DNA from: Bacteriovoracaceae bacterium
GTDB taxonomy: Bacteria > Bdellovibrionota > Bacteriovoracia > Bacteriovoracales > Bacteriovoracaceae
Direction: 5' to 3'
NCBI GenBank assembly: GCA_024711325.1
Contig: JANJTC010000001.1
Location: 248,001 to 312,000 of the forward strand
Length of the DNA: 64,000 bases
Each line of letters begins with the position of its first letter. The first letter of the stretch is position 1. Under the pieces are notes generated by a model. That model did not search any database. It was not told the DNA's origin and worked only from the letters and a program-made list of their open reading frames with translations. A program made the position numbers and the translations under genes. Shown here in pieces: positions 8,259-16,730 of this stretch.

Positions 8259-8735
8259 TTAGTCTAAAGCACCCCTGCCTTTTGATATGGCAATTTGTCC
8301 GGATCCCAGGAAAATGATAGCAAGTGCTCCGAAGAAATAAAGGGCATTAAGTTCAACCATCCAGCCACCCATTTCAGATATCTCATCCAATTGAGCAGAA
8401 TGCACTAACAAGGTTGCCATGACCATATTGATGGCCACGAGGAAGCCTGCCAGACGAACTTTGTAACCTATGATCATCAGCACTGGTGCTAGAACTTCTC
8501 CGATAAACACCCCGAATGAAAAAAAAGGTGGAAGACCTGCACGAGCAAGAATTTGTGTTACTGCTTCTGTTCCAAATAGAATCTTGTTTATTCCATGGAC
8601 CAGCATTAATCCTCCAATTGAGAGTCTTAAGAGTAATCTTCCAATATCATCTTTTTGAAAACGAATGGCATCGGTAATATCGTAGTCATTAGTTTCCTTG
8701 AGGTGCACCTGATTCATATCATTTATTTTTTCCAT
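8259..8735 (-). CDS. DoxX family membrane protein
   Basis: A 158 aa protein of the DoxX/SURF4-like superfamily with four membrane helices. The family features LLRLSIGGLMLVHGINKI in the first helix and FGVFIGEVLAPVLMIIGY in the second are clear. Relatives act in quinone or thiol-linked redox systems and membrane integrity; no specific role can be given. GAGGGGGAT sits correctly before the ATG. The charged N-terminal 30 residues precede the first helix. Confidence 0.85.
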   Translation of the reverse strand: MEKINDMNQVHLKETNDYDITDAIRFQKDDIGRLLLRLSIGGLMLVHGINKILFGTEAVTQILARAGLPPFFSFGVFIGEVLAPVLMIIGYKVRLAGFLVAINMVMATLLVHSAQLDEISEMGGWMVELNALYFFGALAIIFLGSGQIAISKGRGALD

Positions 8736-8808
8736 ACATCCCCCTCATGATTGATCCTTTATTTTAACTGTTAATTCACAGAGGGTTATCTTAAGAAGCA
8801 TTTAAGGC

Positions 8809-8835
8809 AAAAAAAAAGGCCCACCGAAGTGGACC
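8809..8835 (-). terminator. intrinsic terminator with UUCG tetraloop
   Basis: On the minus strand the RNA folds GGUCCAC-UUCG-GUGGGCC (one G-U pair) followed by a run of nine U. It ends the small lipoprotein gene at 8864. The C(UUCG)G loop is an unusually stable tetraloop. Confidence 0.9.
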
Positions 8836-8863
8836 TCTTTTCAATAATTTGATTTAAGTCAAA

Positions 8864-9061
8864 TTACTCAGCAGCAGGAGCATCAGCTGGAACTTCAGCA
8901 GGAGCTTCAGTAGCAGGAGCATCAGCTGGAGCAGCTTCTGTTTCTGTAGCTGGAGCAGTTTGCTCTACAGTTGTTCCTTCAGCAGGAGCAGCTTCTTCTT
9001 TCTTGTTACAAGCAACAGCAAGAACAACAAGAGCAGCAGCGAGTACTAGATACTTAGACAT
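8864..9061 (-). CDS. small Ala/Pro/Glu-rich lipoprotein
   Basis: A 65 aa lipoprotein. Residues 1-18 are a lipoprotein signal ending in VLAVAC, the lipobox Cys followed by NKKEE. The rest is a low-complexity Ala-Pro-Glu-Thr tail of the kind seen in abundant envelope lipoproteins of this group. AGGAG 6 bases before ATG 9061 decides the start; an upstream in-frame ATG at 9082 lies before that ribosome site. The strong ribosome site and UUCG terminator suggest high expression. The tail resembles periplasmic spacer peptides, but no function can be assigned. Confidence 0.75.
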   Translation of the reverse strand: MSKYLVLAAALVVLAVACNKKEEAAPAEGTTVEQTAPATETEAAPADAPATEAPAEVPADAPAAE

Positions 9062-9219
9062 AAATTCTCCTTTTTGATTCATCCAAATGACAATTAATCA
9101 GATGATCCTTAATTCTTGATTGAATATCTATAAATTTAACCAAACTCTTTTTGTACTGCAAGGGCCTTGACTTAATTATTTTAACAGCTTGATGCAGGCA
9201 AACGTTCTGCTGCCAAGTG

Positions 9220-10062
9220 TTAAAAGTTTAAAATCCTTTTTCGACAAAGGGTAAAGGCCAGCTTTGTCGGATAGTAAGCAGCTTCATTAATGAAAATCGG
9301 ATAAAGCATTTCCTCGGTTCGTCTCCACTGGTATTCCCCGTTAAAGCTTTTAAAAGGGCGGTATTCACCTTCTATACCTATAAAATCCTTCCCATTAAAA
9401 CTAGTGTCTATATAGGCCGTTAACTCTCCATTTTCATCTTGAGGATAATAGATATCTTCAATCTCTTCATAAATTTCAAGTAGGCCACTCGTCAAGTTTG
9501 TGAGAGTCGTAATTGCTCTTAATACTTCCTTAATTAATTTTAATGTCCCTTCTAGTGCAACCGCATTAATCACCCCATTTGGTACTGGTCCTACTTCAAT
9601 CATCATTCCAAATTCTGATTGTGAGGCCAGGTACTTCTTATTGGGATCTGGAGAGACGATAATTCTTGTATCACTTAAATGTTGAAGAAGTTGGGAAGCA
9701 ATCTGAAAATTTAAAGGTTGGTTATGGGAAATAATGACCGTATTGCCCATATGGGATGTCGTTGAATGAAGATCTAATACAAAGCACGGCCCCTGATCGA
9801 TAAATTCCTTTAATTCTTTGGCCCGTCTATGCTCATATGAATCAGGGCGGTCCTCATGAAGAAATTGAAAGGCCCGGTTTAGATCTTCATCCTTAAAACG
9901 TTTGTTGATCTGATAGGCTTCCGGGTTAGCAAGAATAAAGTGAAGGTCAAGTTCCGGAAATTCTTGTTTGAACAGTTCTGCATATTTTTTAATGACAAAA
10001 ATTCCAGTCCATTCATTTCCATGAGTTCCACCCAAAATAATCACTTTTTTAATGGGCTTCAC
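9220..10062 (-). CDS. aspartoacylase/succinylglutamate desuccinylase-like M14 metallohydrolase
   Basis: A 280 aa zinc hydrolase of the aspartoacylase (AspA/AstE) branch of M14 carboxypeptidases. Zinc and substrate motifs are GGTHGNEWTG at residues 11-20, DLNRAF near 60, and DLHSTTSHMGNT near 97. It removes an acyl group from, or cleaves, an N-acyl amino acid. The GTG start overlaps the stop of the RimK-like ligase gene (GTGA) and has GAGGAGAAG before it, so both are co-translated. Next to an RLAN-RimK ligase it may process the ligase product rather than N-acetylaspartate; that is inference from context. Confidence 0.8.
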   Translation of the reverse strand: MKPIKKVIILGGTHGNEWTGIFVIKKYAELFKQEFPELDLHFILANPEAYQINKRFKDEDLNRAFQFLHEDRPDSYEHRRAKELKEFIDQGPCFVLDLHSTTSHMGNTVIISHNQPLNFQIASQLLQHLSDTRIIVSPDPNKKYLASQSEFGMMIEVGPVPNGVINAVALEGTLKLIKEVLRAITTLTNLTSGLLEIYEEIEDIYYPQDENGELTAYIDTSFNGKDFIGIEGEYRPFKSFNGEYQWRRTEEMLYPIFINEAAYYPTKLAFTLCRKRILNF

Positions 10063-11546
10063 TTCTTCTCCTCAATCCGGCGAACAAATTCATGGATAAT
10101 ATTGTGGTAGAGGTCCATTCCGGAGATGGCATCCTCCACATCCGAATCAATATTAGGGTTATCGTTAATTTCAATGACGTAGGCCTTACCATCTCTTTCT
10201 TTTAAGTCTACGCCATAAAGACTATTGCCCACTAGGTGGGAGATCTTTAAGGCCGTATTCACCACATGTTTTGGAACTTTTGAGATGGGAAAGGTTTCGG
10301 CATCGCCGCAAGATATGCCCTTGTTCATTTTCTTACTATGGTCGTAAATTTGCCAATGACCTTTGGTCATGAAGTACTTACAGGCAAAGATCGGACGATC
10401 ATTGAGAACCCCGATACGCCAGTCAAAATCTGTATAAAAATATTCCTGGGCCAGTAGCAAGGCCGATTTTTTAAATAAATCTTCAGTGACTTGAATTAAT
10501 TCTTCTGCGCTCTTGATCTTAAAGACGCCTTTAGAAAATGAACCATCTGGAATTTTAATGATCATGGGCAGACCAATTTCTTCCACCGCCTGTTTTAGTT
10601 GCTCCGGACTGTTACCAATGACCATGGTTTTAGGAGAATTGATATTGTTGGAGTGGAGCAGGTTATGCATGTAAATCTTATTGGTGCATCTCAAAATAGA
10701 CATAGAGTCGTCAATAACTACCAGCCCCTCAGATTCGGCCTTCTTCGCGAAACGATAAGTATGGTTATTGATGGCGGTCGTTTCACGAATAAAAAGTGCA
10801 TCAAATTCAGCAATCCGTGAGAAATCTTTTTTCTCTATCAGTTCAACCAACACGTCATTCTCTTTTCCGGCCTTGATAAAATTATTCAGGGCCTTTTTGT
10901 CACTCGGTGGCATTGGATCATCAGGATTATGAAGGATGGCCAGATCATAACGATATTTTTTCTTGGCCTTTGGTTTTCTCCAAATTTTCCCTGAGTAATC
11001 ATCCAAAGAGGAAGCAAATTTATCTTCGTCTTTATTGGACAGAGCATTTAAGCTACCCGTTCGTATTGAATGAATCTCCCACTTCTTATCCCATTCGAAA
11101 TCAACATGCAGGATGGGAGCAGGGAAGAGATCGAAGATTTGTCGGGCAACCTCTTGCAACTGTTCTTTATCGGTTCTCCCAAAATAGACAGTGATTGAGA
11201 CACCTTCAGACGGACTTTGATTTTTAAAAGCTTTTTGAATGGCAAGATCCAGATCTTCTGTTTCAAGACTATAAAGGAAAGACCGGGATAAATCGCTGAT
11301 GGCCTTAATGGAAGGAATGACAGAATGACCCCGTGCTTCTGCCAATAATGAGCAGTAGTAACCTTTACTCAGATATTTATAATTCCGACAGAGGTTAATT
11401 ATTTTGATGCGCTCTTTTCCACCTTTGGACTCATAGAGTTTTTCATCCCAATTAACGAGATAATCCTGAGGCGTCATGAGTTGTTCAACTGGATAGTAAG
11501 AATTCCAATCTTTAAGCTTCTCAACAATTACTATTAATTTGGCCAC
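10059..11546 (-). CDS. RLAN-domain RimK-like ATP-grasp ligase
   Basis: A 495 aa amidoligase. Residues 1-150 (KLIVIVEKLKDWNSYYP onwards) match the RimK-like ATP-grasp N-terminal (RLAN) domain, a linker follows to about 200, and residues 200-490 are a RimK-type ATP-grasp fold with KIPDGSFSKGVFKI (nucleotide-binding loop) and VIEINDNPNID (metal-binding Glu/Asn) near the end. Family members join amino acids to peptides or small molecules using ATP. GGAAGG just upstream supports GTG at 11546; an earlier in-frame GTG at 11573 lies before that site. It is coupled to the aspartoacylase-like gene and divergent from the GNAT/C39 fusion, a recurrent neighbourhood for this ligase type. The product is unknown. 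Confidence 0.85.
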   Translation of the reverse strand: MAKLIVIVEKLKDWNSYYPVEQLMTPQDYLVNWDEKLYESKGGKERIKIINLCRNYKYLSKGYYCSLLAEARGHSVIPSIKAISDLSRSFLYSLETEDLDLAIQKAFKNQSPSEGVSITVYFGRTDKEQLQEVARQIFDLFPAPILHVDFEWDKKWEIHSIRTGSLNALSNKDEDKFASSLDDYSGKIWRKPKAKKKYRYDLAILHNPDDPMPPSDKKALNNFIKAGKENDVLVELIEKKDFSRIAEFDALFIRETTAINNHTYRFAKKAESEGLVVIDDSMSILRCTNKIYMHNLLHSNNINSPKTMVIGNSPEQLKQAVEEIGLPMIIKIPDGSFSKGVFKIKSAEELIQVTEDLFKKSALLLAQEYFYTDFDWRIGVLNDRPIFACKYFMTKGHWQIYDHSKKMNKGISCGDAETFPISKVPKHVVNTALKISHLVGNSLYGVDLKERDGKAYVIEINDNPNIDSDVEDAISGMDLYHNIIHEFVRRIEEKK

Positions 11547-11645
11547 GTGCCTTCCGTTAAAAAAAGCTATCACCTGTTTTATCTGGTGAAGTTGTTGTTA
11601 CTTTAAGTACAATATCAGAATGGAACGCATCTTCAAGGGGGCGCT

Positions 11646-12803
11646 TTGTTGAAAAGAACAAAAGTATCATCCCGCTCAAAAAAAGTATTTGACCCCTCAT
11701 TAGTTATCATTCGTAAGGCCCGGGTGAATGATATTCCCCAATTATTGGAAGTTGAAAATGATTGTTTTAACTACGACCAGTTAAGTCGTAGGAATTTCCA
11801 TTGGATGATTAAAAATGCTCACTCTATTTTTCAAGTGATGGAGTACGAGAGTACTTTGATTGGATATGGATTGGTTTTGATTAATGCTGGAACCAGCCTC
11901 GCCCGACTTTACTCAATTTGCGTTAGGAATAAATACCAAGGTTATGGACTGGCATCAACTTTGATCAGTTTATTGGAGAAGAAAGCTTCAGATGATGAGG
12001 ATTGTGCCTATTTGCGGCTAGAAGTTAAAAAAACCAACAAGGGTGCCATTAAGCTCTATGAGCGATTGGGTTACCAGGTTTTCACAAAAAAAGAAGATTA
12101 TTACGAAGACGGTGCAACTGCCCTTTGTTTTGAAAAACGCATCCGTACTCTAAAAAAGAAACCTCGACTTGAAGTACCTTATTATGAACAAGGAACAGAT
12201 TTTACTTGCGGTCCTGCCAGTCTATTGATGGCCATGAAGACCTTTAACCCTAAAGTTGACATGACTCTTTCGGCAGAACTTCAAATTTGGCGCGAGGCCA
12301 CCACTATCTTTATGACTTCCGGCCATGGAGGCTGTGGCCCTCATGGTTTGGCCCTTTCTGCCTGGAGAAGAGGGTATAAGTCACAAATGTATTTATCCCA
12401 TACCCGACCTCTCTTCATAGACAGTGTCCGGAGTGAAGACAAAAAAAAGATCATCGCTTTAGTCCATAAGGATTTTGAGAAAAAAATTGCCGAAACTAAT
12501 ATTGAAGTTATTCGGAAACGACTGAGCTTGGTGAATCTTAAGGAAATATTAAATAAGGGTGGCATCCCCTTGGTATTGATTACAACTTATCATTTCGACA
12601 ATAATCGCTCCCCCCATTGGGTAGTGGTTACGGCCTATGATGATAGCTTTGTTTATATTCATGACCCCGATCAGGAGATTCCTGAGGAGCATAAGGGGGT
12701 GGCCAGTAGGGTTCATATCCCTATTCCTGACGATCAATTCCTCAAAATCACCCGTTTAGGTAAAGATAAGATTTCGGCCACGGTTGTGATCTATCCTGAC
12801 TAG
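11646..12803 (+). CDS. GNAT N-acetyltransferase fused to C39-like cysteine peptidase
   Basis: A 385 aa two-domain protein. Residues 20-165 are a GNAT fold with the acetyl-CoA loop at NKYQGYGLA (95-103) and the GAIKLYERLGY element near 133-143. Residues 175-380 are a papain-like C39 peptidase with nucleophile Cys188 (DFTCGPASL) and catalytic His in PHWVVVTAYDD, followed by HDPD. Fusions of this kind are typically found beside RLAN-RimK ligases, here divergent and 99 bases away. The pair probably trims and acetylates a ribosomally made or ligase-made peptide (inference). The start is TTG, either 11646 or 11649, placed after AAGGGG. Confidence 0.85.
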   Translation: MLKRTKVSSRSKKVFDPSLVIIRKARVNDIPQLLEVENDCFNYDQLSRRNFHWMIKNAHSIFQVMEYESTLIGYGLVLINAGTSLARLYSICVRNKYQGYGLASTLISLLEKKASDDEDCAYLRLEVKKTNKGAIKLYERLGYQVFTKKEDYYEDGATALCFEKRIRTLKKKPRLEVPYYEQGTDFTCGPASLLMAMKTFNPKVDMTLSAELQIWREATTIFMTSGHGGCGPHGLALSAWRRGYKSQMYLSHTRPLFIDSVRSEDKKKIIALVHKDFEKKIAETNIEVIRKRLSLVNLKEILNKGGIPLVLITTYHFDNNRSPHWVVVTAYDDSFVYIHDPDQEIPEEHKGVASRVHIPIPDDQFLKITRLGKDKISATVVIYPD

Positions 12804-12872
12804 ATAAACGGTATATTTTAAAGAAATCTTAAAGGTGTAGCATTTATTGATTACAGCGATTAAGATTTCTTA

Positions 12873-12878
12873 TAAAAT
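12873..12878 (+). promoter_or_regulatory. -10 element for leaderless FHA-gene mRNA
   Basis: TAAAAT (within TATAAAAT, 12871-12878) lies six bases before the ATG at 12885. TTGATT at 12847-12852 is a fair -35 for the overlapping TATAAA. No Shine-Dalgarno is present. Confidence 0.5.
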
Positions 12879-12884
12879 AGTGGA

Positions 12885-14048
12885 ATGCGTTTAGAAGTCA
12901 TGATTGGATCCAGTGATCCGGTAATTTATCCTATTAAAGGATCTAAAGTCATTATTGGATCTGGTGAGGCATGTGATATTGTCCTGCCGGCCAATAGCAT
13001 CAGTCGAAAGCATCTGATCGTTACTGTTGAAAATGATAATTATTTTGTTTCAGATCAGGGCAGCACCAATGGTTCTTACATCAATGAAGAGCGATTAATA
13101 CCAGGTCGAAAAGTCGAATTTACTTCCTTCTTTCCAGTCAGGCTTGGAGACGAAGTTCTTATTTCTCTGATAAGTGACGGTGATGATACCTTTGATCATC
13201 CCAGACTTGATATTTCATCACCTAAGATTCAGTTAAAGTCCGATCACGAAGCCACCTCTGTTATTTCTCTTAAACAGCTTAAAGAAGTAAAAACTGAAAA
13301 GTTAATAAAAAGGCGTGAGGAAAAGCGGAAAAAACTGGTTAAAAAAGCCCCCGTCAAACCTGTAAAAAAGAAAACTAAAATTCAACCAGTGACTTTGGTG
13401 GCCTATGCTATTGTTGCTTTGGCCGCTTATTATAATTTTGTCGTCATGAAGCCTGAGATAAGTGAAGGAGAACCACCGGTTGAGGCCGTGGTCACCCCAC
13501 CGCCAGTTCCTAAGCCTGTTCCACCACCTTCGAAACTAGTTGATGAAGAAGATCTGGCCCCTATAGAGAGTTTGCAAACTCTGTATCAAAATATTAAATG
13601 TGTAACAGATGTTGAAAAGTATCTGTGCCAGATCTTTACTAAAGAACCTGACGATTACTGGGGAGTCACTCAGGTCGGGACTATGTTGTACGTCATGTTG
13701 GATGCCAGGCCTTACATTGAGGAAGCCTTGAAGCTGGTCACTTATCCTGAAAATACGGAAGAAAACCTAACTCCGGCCCTGGAAAAGCACACTAAAGATG
13801 TGACTGCACTTTATTTTCTAATGAATGCTGTGCCTGAGTTGGATGAAACTATTTTAAAAGACATGAAAATAACTTTCGTTTTCTACAAGATGGAGGAAGT
13901 CGGACCGAAACTTTACTCGGCCGTGGCAATTAAACCTGAAGCCTTAAAAGAGTTTAAGTCCAAGATGAAACCTCAGTACTTGAACTCAGTCAGAACACCT
14001 GACTCTCAAATTATGACGTTCTCTCATAAATATTATCGAGTCTATTAG
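12885..14048 (+). CDS. FHA-domain membrane protein
   Basis: A 387 aa protein. Residues 1-95 form an FHA phosphothreonine-recognition domain with SISRKH and DQGSTNGSYIN, both conserved at the binding surface. Residues 130-165 are very basic, 167-187 form one membrane helix, 195-220 are Pro/Val-rich, and about 225-387 is an unrecognised outer domain holding two Cys close together (KCVTDVEKYLCQ). The topology is probably cytoplasmic FHA and periplasmic C-terminus. It would link Ser/Thr kinase signalling to the envelope. No ribosome site; probably leaderless. It overlaps the convergent cytochrome gene by 4 bases. Confidence 0.8.
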   Translation: MRLEVMIGSSDPVIYPIKGSKVIIGSGEACDIVLPANSISRKHLIVTVENDNYFVSDQGSTNGSYINEERLIPGRKVEFTSFFPVRLGDEVLISLISDGDDTFDHPRLDISSPKIQLKSDHEATSVISLKQLKEVKTEKLIKRREEKRKKLVKKAPVKPVKKKTKIQPVTLVAYAIVALAAYYNFVVMKPEISEGEPPVEAVVTPPPVPKPVPPPSKLVDEEDLAPIESLQTLYQNIKCVTDVEKYLCQIFTKEPDDYWGVTQVGTMLYVMLDARPYIEEALKLVTYPENTEENLTPALEKHTKDVTALYFLMNAVPELDETILKDMKITFVFYKMEEVGPKLYSAVAIKPEALKEFKSKMKPQYLNSVRTPDSQIMTFSHKYYRVY

Positions 14049-15727
14049 AGAGTTTTCAAAAACTCTATGAGTTCAAGCTTTTGTGCTCTGGTATAAATTT
14101 CTTTACCTTCTTTAATAAAAATTCGTTCATCATGGCCCTTATTGGAAAGACCTTCCTTGCGGGTATCAAAAACATATTCCTTATCTTCTTTCCACTCTTC
14201 AGGCACTGCCGCCCCCAGAGGATATCCTACGCACTCATGATCAAAATCTGTCGATTTATTAATTGCCGGTCCCGCAACATAGGTTACTGGACGCTTCTTA
14301 CCCGGAGTAAGTAGAGCACATAGATTTGGTATGGAATTGTTGTGAAAATACGGCCAGCGCGACCAAATTCCATCCAGTGGTGGAGGGACATAACCTGTTT
14401 GAGGTTCAACCACAGTTCCTATGGCCTTAGAAATCGCGAGCCGATTTAAGTCATGAGCAAACTCTTTCATCCCGAGATAACGGCCGGGATCTGTCCCTAC
14501 ATTTTTGACGGGAGTTTTGGTATGGTAAGTCACTTTTATGTTTTGAATCAGCTCAGTCGCACTTAATTTAGATGCATTCGGCAGAGACCAGCCTTTTTCA
14601 TAGATCCCATGACACTTTTGACATGACTGAATGAAGTGCTTCTCACCTCGTTTTGCTTTGTCTATATCTATAGAATGAACTCCGAAAAATTTTTCATAAC
14701 GGGGGGGCCTGCTGGCAAAAACAGCTGCGGTTAAAGCATTGATTGTTTCCTGACTTTCCTTCATCCATTTTTCTAATTCAATCAAATCTGTTCCACGTCC
14801 AATCTCATTCCATAAAAAATTGGTATGAACCGGATTCCCAGATACGATTGAACCATCTGATAACCAACGATTCTTATATTTTAAATTCCACCATACGGCC
14901 GGTTTACTATCGGCGACCATCTTTTCAAGTTTATTTCTACGTGGGAATTTACTGGAGAAAATGGTTCTGGTAGCGTAAGCATCTTCCTTTCTTTTTGCCA
15001 GTGAAAGTGCAACTTGTGCCAGGGAAGTGTCCAGTCCCACGGCCGATGGTTTTTTTATACCAACATACTTGAGTTGTTTTTTTGCCTTAACCAAAATGAG
15101 CCTTTCTCCTTCGGTAGCGTTTAAAACATCTCGAAAGATAAAACTATTCACGTAAGGAGCGATAGCTGCCCCTTGACGAAAAAATTCATTGGCCCGAGGG
15201 AAACGGTTAGTGAGACCTAAAACCTTAACTCCGAATAAATCTGAAGTATGGCAAGCAGCACATCCGAAAGTTATCGCTGTTCCCTGTGAAGTTTCCCGGA
15301 GAGTTGTGCCCATTGGAAAAGCTTTTTCATGGATGCTTAATTCGGGAAAAGCATTGGGAGTTTCAGCTTGGGGAGTGAGGGGAAAATCGTGGAGGCCCAG
15401 CCAGTCAAAAACTTCATCCATGCTCTCAAAAGGGGAAACGACTTTGGCCAATTCATAAAGAAGGGCCCTGACAGGGTCACTTGGTTTGGTTTCAAAGAAT
15501 GTTTTGAGTGGTTCAAATGGAATCATTAATTCAGAAACGGATACTGGGTAAATGAAGGCCGCTTTTCTGCCTTCCATTACCGTTTGATGAAATTCTTCTG
15601 GAGAAAGGTCATAAAGATTCTCACGAGGAGAATGAATCTCAGTGCCTTTGGACCAATCTGGTAAAGCAAAAGCGGATAAAGAAAAGATGCTTGTAAATAA
15701 AGTTAATTTAATTAATTCTTTAATCAT
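14045..15727 (-). CDS. RoxA-like dihaem c-type cytochrome
   Basis: A 560 aa exported protein with a signal peptide (residues 1-21, ending AFA). Two c-type haem sites are visible: CAACH at 156-160 and CQKCH at 369-373. The region after the second haem (PPLDGIWSRWPYFHNNSIPNLCALLTP, then KRPVTYVAGP) matches the conserved W-PYxHNxSxPxL element of RoxA/MauG-related dihaem proteins. It is therefore probably a periplasmic peroxidase or dioxygenase-type enzyme. RoxA itself cleaves polyisoprene; the substrate here is unknown. It stands alone, with about 200 bases upstream before the next minus-strand gene. Confidence 0.75.
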   Translation of the reverse strand: MIKELIKLTLFTSIFSLSAFALPDWSKGTEIHSPRENLYDLSPEEFHQTVMEGRKAAFIYPVSVSELMIPFEPLKTFFETKPSDPVRALLYELAKVVSPFESMDEVFDWLGLHDFPLTPQAETPNAFPELSIHEKAFPMGTTLRETSQGTAITFGCAACHTSDLFGVKVLGLTNRFPRANEFFRQGAAIAPYVNSFIFRDVLNATEGERLILVKAKKQLKYVGIKKPSAVGLDTSLAQVALSLAKRKEDAYATRTIFSSKFPRRNKLEKMVADSKPAVWWNLKYKNRWLSDGSIVSGNPVHTNFLWNEIGRGTDLIELEKWMKESQETINALTAAVFASRPPRYEKFFGVHSIDIDKAKRGEKHFIQSCQKCHGIYEKGWSLPNASKLSATELIQNIKVTYHTKTPVKNVGTDPGRYLGMKEFAHDLNRLAISKAIGTVVEPQTGYVPPPLDGIWSRWPYFHNNSIPNLCALLTPGKKRPVTYVAGPAINKSTDFDHECVGYPLGAAVPEEWKEDKEYVFDTRKEGLSNKGHDERIFIKEGKEIYTRAQKLELIEFLKTL

Positions 15728-15896
15728 CCCATTAGTGTTTCAAAATCGGAGATTAAAGGTCAAGTGATCTAATCTAACTTCGTGATTGGGATTGAGTGTT
15801 ACAAAAAAACTATTTTGGTTTGTTGACGGGGATTAGGCTTTTCATGATGATGGGTTTCGAAATCATTAAGCCATGATTTCACCTCCCAGATCTAAT

Positions 15897-15928
15897 AAGG
15901 CCATCGTTTTGACCGCGATGGCCTTTTT
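15897..15928. terminator. bidirectional-looking terminator hairpin
   Basis: A perfect 10-bp stem (15897-15906 with 15916-15925) around AAGGCCATCG. On the minus strand it follows immediately after the stop of the 15927 gene; on the plus strand it is followed by TTT. The plus-strand side has no annotated gene ending here. Confidence 0.7.
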
Positions 15929-16568
15929 AGGAAACTTTCTTAGATGATTTAATCTTTAAAAACTCTGCTTTAATTTTTTCCGCATTCAAAGGTAATTGAT
16001 AATACCCATTGGCCCCTGAGATGGTTTTAGCATGGATTTTAGCTTTTTCGGGTGAAATGGCCCGGGCCAGAATCAGGGTTTTTGTCAGAGGGAATTTCTG
16101 TTTGATCTGGGCAGTTAATTGGTTAACGGCCTTAGGGTTCACATCGTAATTAAAGACAACTATCTGAAAAGTTTTAGCAGCTAAAAACTTATTCAGTTCA
16201 GGGAGACTCTTGGCAATTTGGTAATCCAGGCCTTGGGGAAATTGGTTCTTATTCTTCTCAAAAAAGTCGGATTGGAAATCGAATAGAATGACTGGAAAAG
16301 GAACTTCTTTGGAAGGAGCTTTTTCCCGTGCGTCCAGAAATTGTTCAGCAAATAATTCGGAATCCTCGCTCAGTTCAATAGCATCTGGCTCCACTATAGG
16401 GGTCACATTAGCAGGCCGGGCCGCTGCATCCTTTGAAGGTGACTGATTTACATTAAATTCAAGCTCACTCTCAATATTTGCGAGTTCCTCTTCTTGTTTG
16501 AGCTTCTGCTTTTTCAAAGCATTTAGATCAAGAACAACCGTTGGTTTATCGTCGTCATCAACTGACAT
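15927..16568 (-). CDS. degenerate receiver-domain (pseudo-receiver) protein
   Basis: A 213 aa cytoplasmic protein. Residues 1-90 are acidic and probably disordered, with a predicted coiled coil at NALKKQKLKQEEELANIESELEF split over residues 15-40. Residues about 95-210 follow the response-regulator receiver pattern (VILFDF, VVFNYD, TLILARA, then GANGYYQLPLNAEKI). The usual Lys before Pro in the last element is replaced (YQLP), so normal phosphorylation is doubtful. GAAGGAG precedes the ATG. The role is unknown; a phosphorylation-independent signalling or gliding/polarity adaptor is possible. Confidence 0.6.
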   Translation of the reverse strand: MSVDDDDKPTVVLDLNALKKQKLKQEEELANIESELEFNVNQSPSKDAAARPANVTPIVEPDAIELSEDSELFAEQFLDAREKAPSKEVPFPVILFDFQSDFFEKNKNQFPQGLDYQIAKSLPELNKFLAAKTFQIVVFNYDVNPKAVNQLTAQIKQKFPLTKTLILARAISPEKAKIHAKTISGANGYYQLPLNAEKIKAEFLKIKSSKKVS

Positions 16569-16730
16569 ACGAGGCTCCTTCCTACATAAAACTAGTTACA
16601 ATATCGTAACACCTAATCGGCATTTTTTAATGACTTTTAATTCTATATTCTAAAGGAAAAGTTAAGAAAACTCTAACTAAAGTATAGACCTAAGTGCTCC
16701 GATAAGCTTCGGGAAAGGTGGTCTTACAAA

